This document shows positions 11,191 to 21,239 of a stretch of DNA of 37,964 nucleotides, piece after piece. The DNA is from Schoenoplectus triqueter (taxonomy: Eukaryota > Streptophyta > Magnoliopsida > Poales > Cyperaceae). The notes beneath the pieces are model-generated. The model had not been told where the DNA came from, searched no databases, and saw only the letters and a program-made list of their open reading frames with translations. Where the stretch lies: the NCBI GenBank assembly GCA_964058805.1, contig CAXKVV010001249.1, positions 1 to 37,964 on the forward strand, read 5' to 3'. A program made the position numbers and the translations under genes. Position 1 is the first letter of the stretch. Each line of letters starts with the position of its first letter.

Positions 11191-12247
11191 GAGCATAAGA
11201 TGTTTTTTAGAATTTACTTTTTCTAAAGGAGAACAGGAGAAGTCCATTCAAAATAAATATAGTATCTTAGTATATTAGATTGGATATTTGTTACGATAAA
11301 ATTTCATAGTTAGTATATAGTTAGTGCATTCCTCACGGTTGGATTTTTAGTAGATATGCATAGTATTATGAAGAATAAAACTGATATATTGAAAAAAGAG
11401 GAAATATTTTCATCCCTAACCAAAAATCTCCCAAATTTTATCCGTTAACGGTTTTTCTTCCAACTTTTTTTCAGCAATATTTCTATTTTTAAATATGTCT
11501 CTTAATTATTTTCTCTTCTAACTTTCTATTTTTAGTAATATTTTTATTTTGATAAATCTTTATTTTCACACTCAGATATGAATACTTCAGTAAGTAAGTA
11601 TGAATATCTCATTTATTAGACATGAACAATATCCATTTCAAGTATTAACACTCATATTAGTATCATATTTTTTGAGGGCTAGATACGGCGTAGGATGCTC
11701 ATCATTCTTAAGAATGATTTTTAGTCCGCTCGAGATGTTCATACTTATTATTATGAGTTTTATATCTAGTATCATATGTGTTCATACTGAAAATAAAATA
11801 TTTTCATAACTATTGTATGTGTTAAAAACTGAGGATTTCAACACATGCTTAATTTCAACACTGCTAACTGCTATGTAAATATATAGATCGATTTATGTAA
11901 TATCTTAGGGTGAACAACGGGCATGTTAAAGATTTTTATGAAAATTTTAATCCAACCTACCGAGTTAAAAAAAATTAACTAATCCAACCACAATCTGACC
12001 TGATCATAACTTTTTATATATGGATTTTTATGGATCATATGAGATAAATAATTATTGAATTAGTAAATAAGTTAGTTTCAATATTTAAATAATTGACACC
12101 AGTATTATTTTCTCTTGATGATATATGATTATATATGATTATATGACTAGGTTCAGATTAGATAGATTTTAAAAGCAAATACATAATCCAACCCAGTGTA
12201 ACAGATTAGTCAAAATCGCAACTCATACTCAACCCAATTAAAAATGA
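11191..12247. other. AT-rich intergenic DNA with diverged repeat remnants
   Basis: No gene is recognisable. From about 11910 the sequence carries AATCCAACC-type and AACCCAATT-type words that continue beyond the inserted element at 12256-12772. This is probably an older, decayed repeat into which that element jumped. Confidence 0.5.
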
Positions 12248-12255
12248 GTTGAGTG

Positions 12256-12772
12256 TAGGGCTGGCAAAAAAACTCGTGGCTTATTCATGACTCGCTCGGG
12301 ATCGACTCGCTATTGGTTCGCTCATTAGTGGACCGAGTCGTCTCGTTAAACTCATTAAGTTAATGAGTCGAGCTTGAGTTTTGCCTAGCTCAGCTCGTAA
12401 TGCTTGTTTGGATCGGTAAACTATTAATATTTAATATTTTAATTATTTTATTATAAATTTTTAGTATGTTAAATAGTTTATAGTATGACATGTAGTTAAA
12501 TAATTATATCAAATTTATATGAAATATATTATCATTAATTATTTTATTAATTTTTTATATATATTTTTATATAAAATATAGTAAAAAAATTTATTAACTA
12601 TTAAATATGTCTTTAATGAGCCAACTCGGTTAACTCATTAATTTAACGAGTCAATCTTAAGCCAAAGATTTTGGCTCGGAAGTAGTTAATGAGCTAGCTA
12701 GGCTCAACTCACTAAGCTAATGAGCCGGGCACGAGCTTGGCCCGACTTGGCTCAACTCATTTACAGGCCTTA
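12256..12772. mobile_element. hAT-like MITE with 8-bp target-site duplication
   Basis: The element begins TAGGGCTGGCAAA and ends TTTACAGGCCTTA, an imperfect terminal inverted repeat. Both ends are rich in GACTCG/GGCTCG-type words and the centre is AT-rich. It is flanked by GTTGAGTG (12248-12255) and GTTGGGTG (12773-12780), which match at 7 of 8 bases, the duplication size expected of hAT transposition. No coding capacity. Confidence 0.85.
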
Positions 12773-12852
12773 GTTGGGTGTGGTGAACAGGTTGAGCGGG
12801 TTGATGGATTTTTGTACATTGCTAACTTTTTAAAGAAAATCAATATATTCTT

Positions 12853-13194
12853 TAGGGGTGTTAGTAGGTCGGATCATTAATATTTTATTATTTTTCTGAT
12901 CTGACTCGATTAGAATCGAGATAATTTTTTATCCGATTGATATAAAAATAAAGCATTTATTAATTATTTTTATATATTTTTAAGTGGCTTAATTTTATTT
13001 AATTAGTGTATATATGAAATTTTATTAATATTAAATCTTAAAATAAATCTAAACAATATAATTAAATTTCTTGATCCGTGATAGATCAAAAAATCTTGAT
13101 ACACATCTAATCAATATATTTTCAGATTACTTCGATTCAGATTGGGTCGGATTTCAGTTGACGCATCAGATTGGATCACATATTGACACTCCTA
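12853..13194. mobile_element. Short TIR element, GGGTCGGGTC family, diverged copy
   Basis: Ends are TAGGGGTGTTAGTAGGTCGG and ATATTGACACTCCTA, with the AT-rich core (ATTTATTAATTATTTTTATA) shared with copies at 4627 and 10750. The GGGTCGGG blocks are largely decayed, so this is an older insertion. Confidence 0.7.
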
Positions 13195-14930
13195 ATACTA
13201 ATTGTTGGTGAAAAATGACCAAATATATTCATTCATTTTATTCTAAAAAAACACTTCATTTCCCAAAAAAAATTTTTGGAGATGGAGGCAATTTGAAAAA
13301 TCACGAGGATCCAATCTAGAATAAAAAAATTCAAACTATTTTCAATGTGAAGAATCTTATGCATGTCTAATATAGATGATAATAGTTCTTACCTCTTTAC
13401 AGAATGTCATATGTTCAAATTCCCAAAAAAAAGTAAACAATAATGCATGTCGAATTAATAAGAACTATATTCAATTTAAAAAAATTGATACGATCCGATC
13501 ATATCTGAAATAGTTCAAAGTTTGAACTATGATCCAAAACCAGACTATTTGTAATTCAATCGTGATTGAAAATCGCATTCAACCTAACTCAAAATGATCG
13601 GAAATGTGATTAGCAGTCCAAAGTCCAACTTATCCGAATCCAACCCACCAAATGATATGGATCGATAATCTGAACTGTCTGAATTAATTGGTTTGATAAA
13701 TAGAACTGATCAAATTATACATAGTTATATATATCGTAAGCGACCCTTTCCTTAACACGAAAGGAGTAGTTCGCACAACCTATGAATGTTTGTTATCGCG
13801 GAGTTATATTTATGTGAACTACCATGATAAAAATCAAAAGCAACATTCTAATGTGTAGATGTTTTCTTGTTAAAAAAAATGCTTTCAGTTTTACTATTAT
13901 TTAGAATAGTTTAAAATAATTATCTTCTATTTGCTCTTGATGAAATGCACAGATCTATTATTTTCTCAGCTTATAACATCGAAATTGAAGGTGAAATGGC
14001 AAACAAAATAGCGCAAAACAAAGAATGAAAATAAATGAGATTAAAGTGAATGCATAGGAAAATGATAAGAAAGGTTTTCAATGGTGGACACAGAGATAAT
14101 GAGTCTATGAAGAGGAGAGAGATAAAAATAAAAGAAATATTACAGCTAATTACATTTCCCATCTAATGGAGAATCCGATGTAAAAAACTCTAGAAGCAAG
14201 AAGCTTTTAGTACAACATTTGAAATATCATTACAACTTTCTAAATCGAATTTATCTAGATTCAACATATTCATACTATTTCTTTCTGTTATTTCCATATT
14301 TTCTCTACTTCGGCACTACTCATCTTGCCGTATTTCAATGAATCAGATCTTTAACAATATTAATCTGGTCAAAATTTGTGATATTTTGCACAAGTTTCAG
14401 CTTCTGCAGCAGCAACATCACTAAACTATTTCTTAAACCAAAACACAATTGTTGCACGGTCATTTTCTGATTGGAAATGTATAAAAGAATATTATTTTCC
14501 GATTTGAGGAACATTATTAAGGAATTGGTAAATTTGCATTGTTAACATTGATTTCCTCTAATATTTTGTTTTACTCTGATTGAACAGTTGAAAAACAGTT
14601 TATACTTTATATATATTTGATAAACTAAATTTGTCGATACTGACAACGAACTTGTATCTTATATTATATATGATTTGGATATTCGCTGCTAATGAATGAC
14701 AATTTATCTTAAAAATTAAAACAAAAATCAAACTAATTTGATGGCCCGTTTTTAATAGTTTATTCACGAAAAATCTATGCCCTTCATATCAATAGTTCTG
14801 TTCACGCAATTAATTATGTTAGTTGTTATTGCTTAGAATTTTTTTATGTTTCTAGCTATTGAGGTAAGTTTATTGTGCATATATGTAACATTTATAATAC
14901 TTCTAACTATTATGATATAAATATTTTAAA
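13195..14930. other. AT-rich intergenic DNA, no gene supported
   Basis: Contains the diverged dispersed repeat shared with 8655-8750 (at about 13575-13660) and otherwise featureless AT-rich sequence. On the minus strand near 14395-14440 a short frame reads DVAAAEAETCAKYHKF, which might be an exon remnant, but it has no continuing frame and I do not recognise it. Confidence 0.5.

Positions 14931-14956
<26 letters not shown>
14931..14956. repeat. (AT)13 microsatellite
   Basis: Uninterrupted AT dinucleotide run directly left of a fold-back MITE. It is a likely TA-rich insertion target. Confidence 0.9.
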
Positions 14957-14965
<9 letters not shown>

Positions 14966-14966
14966 A

Positions 14967-15355
14967 TTAGGCTATGGTGCTTTGCAAAGCACAAAAACGT
15001 TGTGTGTTTTGCGTTCTATTTTTAATTTTAAGTCAGAAATGATCGATCCAAACCGTTCAATCTAATCTCCATATCAAAATCTATTAGTAAACCAAATTTT
15101 ATATTTTTTGGAATTCATTTGATATTTTGGAAAATCGTCATTTTTGGATGAACCAGAATTCTCAGATCAAGTCATTTTTCTCCTCACCAGAAAAAATAAC
15201 AAAAAAATTTTTAAAATATAAATTTTGGTTTACTAATAGATTTTTGTATGAAGATTAGATTGAATGGTTCAGATCGGTCATTTCTGACTTAAAATTAAGA
15301 ATAGAGCGCAAAGCACACATCGCCTTTGTGTTTTACAAAGCACCATAGTCGGACT
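14967..15355. mobile_element. Fold-back MITE, family 1
   Basis: Long imperfect inverted arms. The left arm begins TTAGGCTATGGTGCTTTGCA and continues through AATTTTAAGTCAGAAATGA and TCTATTAGTAAACCAAA. The right arm is the inverse of these and ends GCACCATAGTCGGACTA. Arms are about 140 bp around an AT-rich centre, with no coding capacity. It sits in TATATA-rich DNA, so any short target duplication cannot be read. A decayed relative lies at 20108-20490. Confidence 0.85.
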
Positions 15356-15404
15356 ATATATATAGTTAGGCTAATATAGGTATATATATATATAGAGAGA
15401 GAGA

Positions 15405-15820
15405 GAGAGTGGAGATAGCGTGAGCTTAAGCTCACGGAGGCCTTCCGTGAGTTTAACTCAAAAAACATATTAAATCATCTCAAAATTTTAATTTATCATT
15501 CTCATTAAATTCTTTATATGAAAATCTCATGGGATGCAAAAATTTGGAGCGTTTTGAGCTTTTTAAGTCGCCGTTTTTAATTTTTGAAAATGATGTTCAA
15601 GTATTGAATATATTATTATTATTTTTAGAGCTGATTTTCAAAAATTAAAAACGGTGACTTAAAAAGCTCAAAACGCTCTAAATTTTTGCATCCCATGAGA
15701 TTTTCATATAAAGAATTTAATGAGAATGATAAATTAAAATTTTGAGATGATTTAATATGTTTTTTGAGTTAAGCTCACGGAAGGCCTCCGTGAGCTTAAG
15801 CTCACGCTATCTCCACTCTA
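15405..15820. mobile_element. Fold-back MITE, family 2 (nearly perfect 187-bp arms)
   Basis: Arms 15405-15591 and 15634-15820 are nearly exact inverses. They start GAGTGGAGATAGCGTGAGC and contain CTCACGGAGGCC and CTCATGGGATGC words, around a 42-bp loop. A GA-dinucleotide expansion disturbs only the left tip. It inserted between two copies of TATATAGTTAGGCTAATATA (near 15358 and 15828), which may be a long target duplication or pre-existing repeat. No coding capacity. A single-arm fragment lies at 20824-20905. Confidence 0.92.
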
Positions 15821-15844
15821 TATATATATATAGTTAGGCTAATA

Positions 15845-16132
15845 TAGGGGTGTCAATGGGTCGGGTCATATTATTTTTTTTATCCGATTTGAACCCAATC
15901 CGATTAAATTTGGATAAAAAAATCTTAACCCATATCCAATCCGACGGGTCACGAGTCGATCCGACCCGACCCATGTAAAACAATTAAATATTTATTAATT
16001 ATTTTTATATAATTTTAAGTAATAAAATATTAATTACTTTATAATCAATCGATCCGAACCCGATTCGGATCAAAAAAATTAACTCGCATCCAACTCATTT
16101 ATCTTCGGATTAGATCATGTCATTGACACCTA
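15845..16132. mobile_element. Short TIR element, GGGTCGGGTC family, internally shortened copy
   Basis: Ends are TAGGGGTGTCAATGGGTCGG and ATGTCATTGACACCTA. It keeps the CCGACCCGACCC block and AT-rich core of copies 1 and 2 but lacks roughly 150 bp of the centre. It ends about 60 bp before the gene-like region at 16195. Confidence 0.8.
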
Positions 16133-16153
16133 TAGTTCTGTTTGTATTTGTGT

Positions 16154-16818
16154 TAAAGTGTTAATGAGTTTTTCTTCGTTCTATCTGTTCCTAGATTCGT
16201 GTCTGATGGATCGCTGGATCGACTTGACAGAGCGAAATTTCAAATAATAATTGAGTCTCTCCGTCGGCACCCTTTTCATTTCGAAAAGAAAATAGAAGAC
16301 CAGGTAACCCTTTTCATTCCTCTCATCTCTCGTTTCCCATATTTCTCTCTCTTGCCTCTCTCTTCAATCGGAGGTAGGGTTGCGAATCTCTCTTGATCTG
16401 CGCGCGTCTCTTCTACAGGCGCTTTTCGCTTCAATCGCTGATTGCTTCTTCGATTTGAGGTAGTCGAGCTTCGTTAGAACTGTCGGTGGACTCGTCTCTC
16501 ATTTTCAGTCCGAGATATGGGTGCCCTATGAAATTGATTGGTTGTTTAATCATGATCTTCTCCACCTCAGTTGTACCTCACGAGTCTCTCTCTCACACAT
16601 TTGGTACAAAATCCTTTTGCTACTATGTCTTTTGAAATTGAGGAAATTACGCTAAAAAGAAAGAGAGAGAAAACCTTCTAAGTTGGTATCAAGTTGAATG
16701 TTTTCCGTAAGATTTTAGTTGAGTTGCATAACTTATAAAGAATTTTATCACATTTTTTTTTCAACCTTGCAATATTGACAAAATTTGGGGTTGATTTACA
16801 AAATTTGATTCAATTGAA
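16154..16818 (+). repeat. Inverted duplication, right-facing copy
   Basis: This segment is a diverged match of the reverse strand of 20095-19005. Shared landmarks are ATGAGTTTTTCTTCGTTC at the start, GATGGATCGCTGGAT, GAGGTAGGGTT, TGTACCTCACGAGTCTCTC, ACATTTGGTACAA and GGGGTTGATTT. It includes exon 1 of the fragment at 16195 and the beginning of its first intron. Confidence 0.75.
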
Positions 16819-17546
16819 CATGCAAAAAAAATATTATTGATTTATCTGTTGATATAGCTAAAACTGTAAATCTATTTTTACTGTACCTATTTTTCCCCAA
16901 TTTAATGAATTTATTGTAAGAAAAAAAAATGAAAATCTGATGCTGAAAAGGAGAAAAGAATTTGATAGTATAATGTTCTAGTTTTTTCGCATTTAGTTTA
17001 CTTATGGACTTAAAAAATATTAATGTTTAGTACAATAAAGAGTTCTTTCACTTATGCAGTACGAAATGACTATTGATTATGCCTTTGCAAGTTGCATTTC
17101 TGATTTTGAACTTTCATTGACAATAGATTTTCCCTCAACAGAGGTAAATGTATGAATTAGGTACAATTTGCATTCATGTCTGTATATATGGCTTGCATAA
17201 TTTGCATAACCCATTTGATATATGCCTAATAATGTATAGTTCTTTAGAATTGTTTAAAAACTATTTTTCTAATGAACTATAAGATTTTATCGGCTGATAT
17301 GTGCCTAATTCTTATTTTACTTTCATGTAGTCTCCAATATATCTTGATGAGGATTTGGCAATGTCCCCAGCTGCTAGTAATTCCTTATTGGATCAAGAGG
17401 TAATCATGAACTACTTGTTTCTGTATTATCATATTCAACTTATATTGATTATTAATTACTAATTTCTTGATATATGTCACTAGACATGTTATATGAATGT
17501 CAAGAAGAATAACAGGGAGTTGAACATCACTCAAATGAAGTTTTAA
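16195..17546 (+). pseudogene. Unidentified gene fragment: four phase-compatible exons
   Basis: Four segments with good splice borders join in one frame: 16195-16303 (acceptor TGTTCCTAG, donor CAG/GTAACC), 17060-17143 (acceptor TTATGCAG, donor GAG/GTAAAT), 17331-17399 (acceptor TTTCATGTAG, donor GAG/GTAATC) and 17484-17546 (acceptor GTCACTAG, stop TAA at 17544). After the partial first codon all exons are phase 0. The product is about 107 residues: LDRAKFQIIIESLRRHPF, then YEMTIDYAFASCISDFELSL, then SPIYLDEDLAMSP. It is mixed-charge with acidic stretches. I do not recognise the family. No in-frame ATG precedes exon 1; a TAA closes the frame and a MITE lies 60 bp upstream, so the 5' end seems lost. 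A further frame (FDKMLENIYERESDEDIITM, about 17654-17713) may be a frameshifted continuation. Confidence 0.45.
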
Positions 17547-18233
17547 ACCTTATATTGGGATGGAGTTTCCAAAAGGAGTGAAAATATGGATGCTGCAACA
17601 AAAATCTGAATGGGTTCCCATTCATCTTTTTGTATAGATTTTCTTTACAATTTGATAAGATGTTGGAGAATATCTATGAGAGGGAGAGTGATGAGGATAT
17701 TATAACAATGAATGAAACCCCACAATTGTGGTCATGTGATCCAATATAGACAGAAGCACGAAAAGTGTACACACGGAACATTGGTTATAAGGTTTCAAAT
17801 TAACAGGAAGTCATACTGCTATCTACTCTTGCTGCTGCATATTTTTATAGGCTTGAGAACAATATTTAGTATAGACTTAATCTTTTGTGCAGCATTATTT
17901 TTTATATAGTTGATATGTTATTTAGCTAAATATTTGGTACATGCTGAAAAAAGTTTTAAAAGGGTGTGGTGTTTCTATTTTGTATGAATATTGGACAAGT
18001 TTATGGATCTAAAACTTAAGCTCTAGTTCTAAAGTGTGCTTTATTGTGTCGATTTTGTCATCTCATTTTGTGTTCTCATGCTTGTAATAATTTATCAATT
18101 TTATGAAAATCTATATTTCTCTCTGTATATCATGCCTTCATGCGTGATAAATTTGATCGTTGCTTATATCCCTTTGTACCATGTTTGTTTCATTTTTATT
18201 TTCTTTCTGTATCTTTGTAGACTTGTTGATTAA
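17547..18233. other. AT-rich DNA downstream of the gene-like fragment
   Basis: Except for the frame near 17654-17713 noted under the fragment, no coding or RNA feature is recognised. A long frame starting at 18160 runs into the Helitron and is not a gene. Confidence 0.5.
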
Positions 18234-18704
18234 TCTATACTATTATATAAAGCATCTAAGAATTGGAGAGTTTATTTTTTGTCATGATAAATTTTTATTA
18301 TATCCATTTTATCTCTCAATTAGACGGATAATATTTATTGTTGGTTATCGAACGTATGTGATCGCGTCCATTGATCCCCTCTTTCTCTCCATTTTTTTTC
18401 CCTTATATACTATTATTTTCATAATTTTTATTTTTTTATTTAGCAACTTTGTGTATATTTGATAAGAAATTAATGGTGATAATATATGTTAAAATAATTT
18501 ATTTTTCTTGCCATAAAAATCATGAATTATTAACTCATATTGTGCAAAAATCTCATCTAAGATTAAATATAGTCTTTATTATATGTTTTCTCTATAATTT
18601 GGTGAATTTATAATTTAATATTAGATAAATATGAATTTTTTTATCTTATAATATTTTAATGTTTAAATAAAAAATTCTGCTGCAACGCGCGGGTATATAG
18701 CTAG
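18234..18704 (+). mobile_element. Non-autonomous Helitron, copy 2
   Basis: Begins TCTATACTATTATATAAAGC after a host A (18233) and ends GCAACGCGCGGGTATATAG then CTAG, followed by host T (18705). It has all the terminal marks of a Helitron and no target duplication. It is 471 bp, non-coding, and closely similar to the opposite-strand copy at 9267-9735. Confidence 0.92.
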
Positions 18705-18862
18705 TAACTAGAAATAAAAGTAGAGGTAGCTAGCAAATGATCCAAGCAAGCAAATATAACAAGTTAATAAGTAATAACCTTTACAGTGTCTCTGACAAAT
18801 TGGCAATAAAAAAAATACATCCATGGACAATTTTAAATTATCAAGCATACATATAATAACAA

Positions 18863-18916
18863 CTAATACAAAAACAAATCCACTTCAGAATGCTTTGTGG
18901 CCAGCTGATCCACATG
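18863..18916 (-). other. Possible terminal exon of the left-facing duplicate
   Basis: On the minus strand a TTATTTGCAG acceptor is followed by an open 54 bp reading HVDQLATKHSEVDLFLY and a TAG stop. It lies downstream, in its own orientation, of the duplicate at 19005-20095, so it may be the last exon of a related gene copy. The product is unknown and the exon is short. Confidence 0.25.
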
Positions 18917-19004
18917 CTGCAAATAACAAAAATGACCAAATTAACTTAAAAGATGTTGAAAATAGGCTATATTAGCAACTGAATCAGTATTTTTTTTTCT
19001 TATT

Positions 19005-20095
19005 ACGTTCTCAATTTAATTAAAATTTTAAAATCAACCCCTATTTTTGCCAATATTACATGTAAAAAAATGATTTTTTTTTTCATTTTTATCAGCTACG
19101 TAATTCAACTAAAATCTTACAAATGAACCTTTCAAAATAATACCAATGTAGCAGTTTTTTAGTAATTTTGAGAAAAATATGTTGCCTGAAATCTATAATT
19201 TTGTAAATTTCAAAATAAATAGAAGCAAAAGAAATTGTACCAAATGTGAGAGATACTCGTAAGGTACAATTGGGTAACCATGCCTTGAACCGAAAATGAG
19301 AGACAAGCCCAATGATGGTTGCGACGAAGTTCTTTCTGCCTTGAATCGAAGAAGCGAGCGGGGATCAAAGAGGTGAGGGGGGATATAAGAGGCGAGCAGG
19401 AATCGAGATAGATCTGAAACCCTACCTCGGATCAATACTGATTTTTTAATATAATAATTAAACTAATCATATTATTAATAATAATGATGATAAAATAAAA
19501 TTTTAATAATAAAAATGGTAGTGCGTCACTGATAGTGGGAGTGACGCACTCTCATAAATGCGTTACTGATAGTGACATTTTTTTTATTATTTTTTTTGTT
19601 TTTTTTTTAAATCACACTAGTGGGAGTGGCACACTCTCATAAATTTAATTTTTTTAGTTGAACATTAACTCTTAAGATAAAAAAAATGCCACTAAAAGTG
19701 ACGTATTTTTAAATGCGTCAATCTCAGTGACATATTTTATACGTCAATTTTAGTGGAGCATATCTTATGTGCTAATTTCAATTGTGCATATCTTATACGT
19801 CAATCGCAGTGGCACACTGTCATTCTTATTATTAAATTTTATTTTTTTTGTTATCATTATTAATAATATAATTAATCTAATTATTGTATTTAAAAATCCG
19901 GGTCAAAGAGAGACGAACAAGAGAGATGGAATGACGAGATTGGAGAATGAAATAAAATAATTTTATCAAACCTTTCGCTACGGAGGAATAAATGTCTCTT
20001 TCATTAAAGTCAGCGTTTCATCTCCATCCAGCGACCCATCATGCAGCAATTGAATAGTAGATGAAATGATGAAAAATTCATTGCAGCCGGAAGTA
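19005..20095 (-). repeat. Inverted duplication, left-facing copy (split by a MITE)
   Basis: The reverse strand matches 16154-16818 in order: ATGAATTTTTCATCATTTC, GATGGGTCGCTGGATGG, GAGGTAGGGTTTCAGATC, TGTACCTTACGAGTATCTC, ACATTTGGTACAA and GGGGTTGATTT. A Mutator-like MITE (19437-19898) interrupts it just upstream of the GAGGTAGGG landmark and is absent from the other copy. The reading frame equivalent to exon 1 (SLDGDETLTLMKETFIPP) ends at TAG. Confidence 0.75.
19437..19898. mobile_element. Mutator-like MITE with 9-bp target-site duplication
   Basis: Terminal inverted repeats of about 75 bp: 19437-19512 (GATTTTTTAATATAATAATT at the tip) is the imperfect inverse of 19830-19898. The interior holds repeated AGTGACGCAC/AGTGACGTAT-type words. 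Flanks CGGATCAAT (19428-19436) and CGGGTCAAA (19899-19907) match at 7 of 9. The insertion splits a sequence that is continuous in the duplicate at about 16380, an independent proof of insertion. Confidence 0.82.
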
Positions 20096-20107
20096 TATTA
20101 GGCTAAC

Positions 20108-20490
20108 TAGGAGAGAGTGATGTTTCACGAACTACAAATTTTTTTATGTTTCATGTACGTATCTTAAATTTAAAAGTCTAAAATGACGGATCTAAACTGT
20201 TGAATATGATATTCATATTGAAATATATTTGAACATCAAATTTGATATATTTTTTATTTTTTTTGCTATTTTTCAGATGGGTATAAAATTTAATGATTTA
20301 GCGATTTCTGCATTATCCAATAATAGTGATTTTCCACCTGTCTAAAAAATATATAATTTAATCTTCAAAGGTTTTTTTAATATAAAGATCATGTTCAACA
20401 GTTTGAATTGACCATTTGCATTTTTAAATTCGAGATATGGACGCGAAACATGGGAGACTTTGTGCTTTGCGAAGTACCATAGCCTCACTA
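20108..20490. mobile_element. Decayed fold-back MITE, family 1 relative
   Basis: The left part (TTTAAAAGTCTAAAATGACGG, ACTGTTGAATATGATATTC) is mirrored on the right (CATGTTCAACAGTTTGAATT, ATTTTTAAATTCGAGATATGG), and the right end reads GCTTTGCGAAGTACCATAGCC, like the tip of the element at 14967-15355. The left tip is more diverged. Confidence 0.65.
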
Positions 20491-20494
20491 GGTG

Positions 20495-20754
20495 TTTTGA
20501 GCTTCCTAGCTATTTTTAAAATTATTTTTAAAAATAGCTTTGTTTAATGTAAGAAAATGATCTATTTCAAGGCTATTTTTAAATATAATTTAAAAAATAG
20601 CTAAAACCTCAAAAAATCATGAAATTTAATATCCCATAAGAATTTAACATAAAGAAATTATTGAGAAGCTTAGATAGACCATTTAAGCCATCGGGATATG
20701 AAATCTCATGCCAAAATAAAATCGGTTCTTTACTTTGTAAAACATCGTAACCTC

Positions 20755-20758
<4 letters not shown>
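20495..20758. repeat. MITE debris with inverted segments
   Basis: AGCTATTTTTAAAATTATTT and nearby AAAAATAGCT words form small inverted repeats. The right end ACTTTGTAAAACATCGTAACC resembles the fold-back family 1 tip. Class uncertain. Confidence 0.4.

Positions 20759-20822
<64 letters not shown>
20759..20822. repeat. (TA)32 microsatellite
   Basis: 64 bp of uninterrupted TA between two MITE fragments. Confidence 0.97.
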
Positions 20823-20823
<1 letters not shown>

Positions 20824-20825
<2 letters not shown>

Positions 20826-20905
20826 ATAAGGCTTTCATATGAAAAATTTAATGGAAATCATAAATTAAAAATTTTGAGATTTTAAAATATATTTTTTGAC
20901 GCTTT
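20824..20905. repeat. Single-arm fragment of fold-back MITE family 2
   Basis: CATATGAAAAATTTAATGG, ATAAATTAAAAATTTTGAGA and TATATTTTTTGA follow the order of the right arm of the element at 15405-15820 (near 15700-15770). No second arm is seen. Confidence 0.6.
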
Positions 20906-20990
20906 TGCAATCGGCTGAAATACAAACATTTTCACAATAGTCTATATATATATATATAATTTGAATGAGTTAAATAACCTTTAGTCATTT

Positions 20991-21228
20991 ATCAATTAAA
21001 CATTTTAGATTTTTAATGATAGAGTTTTAATAGCTTTATGATGACTGATGAACAAATTTTTAATCGACTCAATTCTAATACAGAGCCGAGTTCATAGAAA
21101 ATGTAAAATTAAGTGGATTTAAATGATATTTTTATATTCCATCAACCAATTTAAAGTTTCCAATGGTAGCGTCTTAATGCGCTTATGATGTGTGATAGAT
21201 AAATTTCAAAACGGCCCAATTTTGATAC
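20991..21228. repeat. Diverged direct repeat pair
   Basis: About 20991-21081 and 21141-21228 align in the same direction at about 147 bp offset (AGTTTTAATAGCTTTATGATG against CGTCTTAATGCGCTTATGATG, followed by GATGAACAAATTT against GATAGATAAATTT). Origin unknown. Confidence 0.5.
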
Positions 21229-21239
21229 TCGCCAATTAT

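Noticed and set aside
13971..14162. Hydrophobic 63-residue minus-strand frame
   Set aside because: AT-rich DNA gives Phe/Ile/Leu-rich frames by chance; no start context or neighbours support it.
18160..18462. 100-codon plus-strand frame
   Set aside because: Crosses the left border of the Helitron at 18234, so half is transposon sequence.
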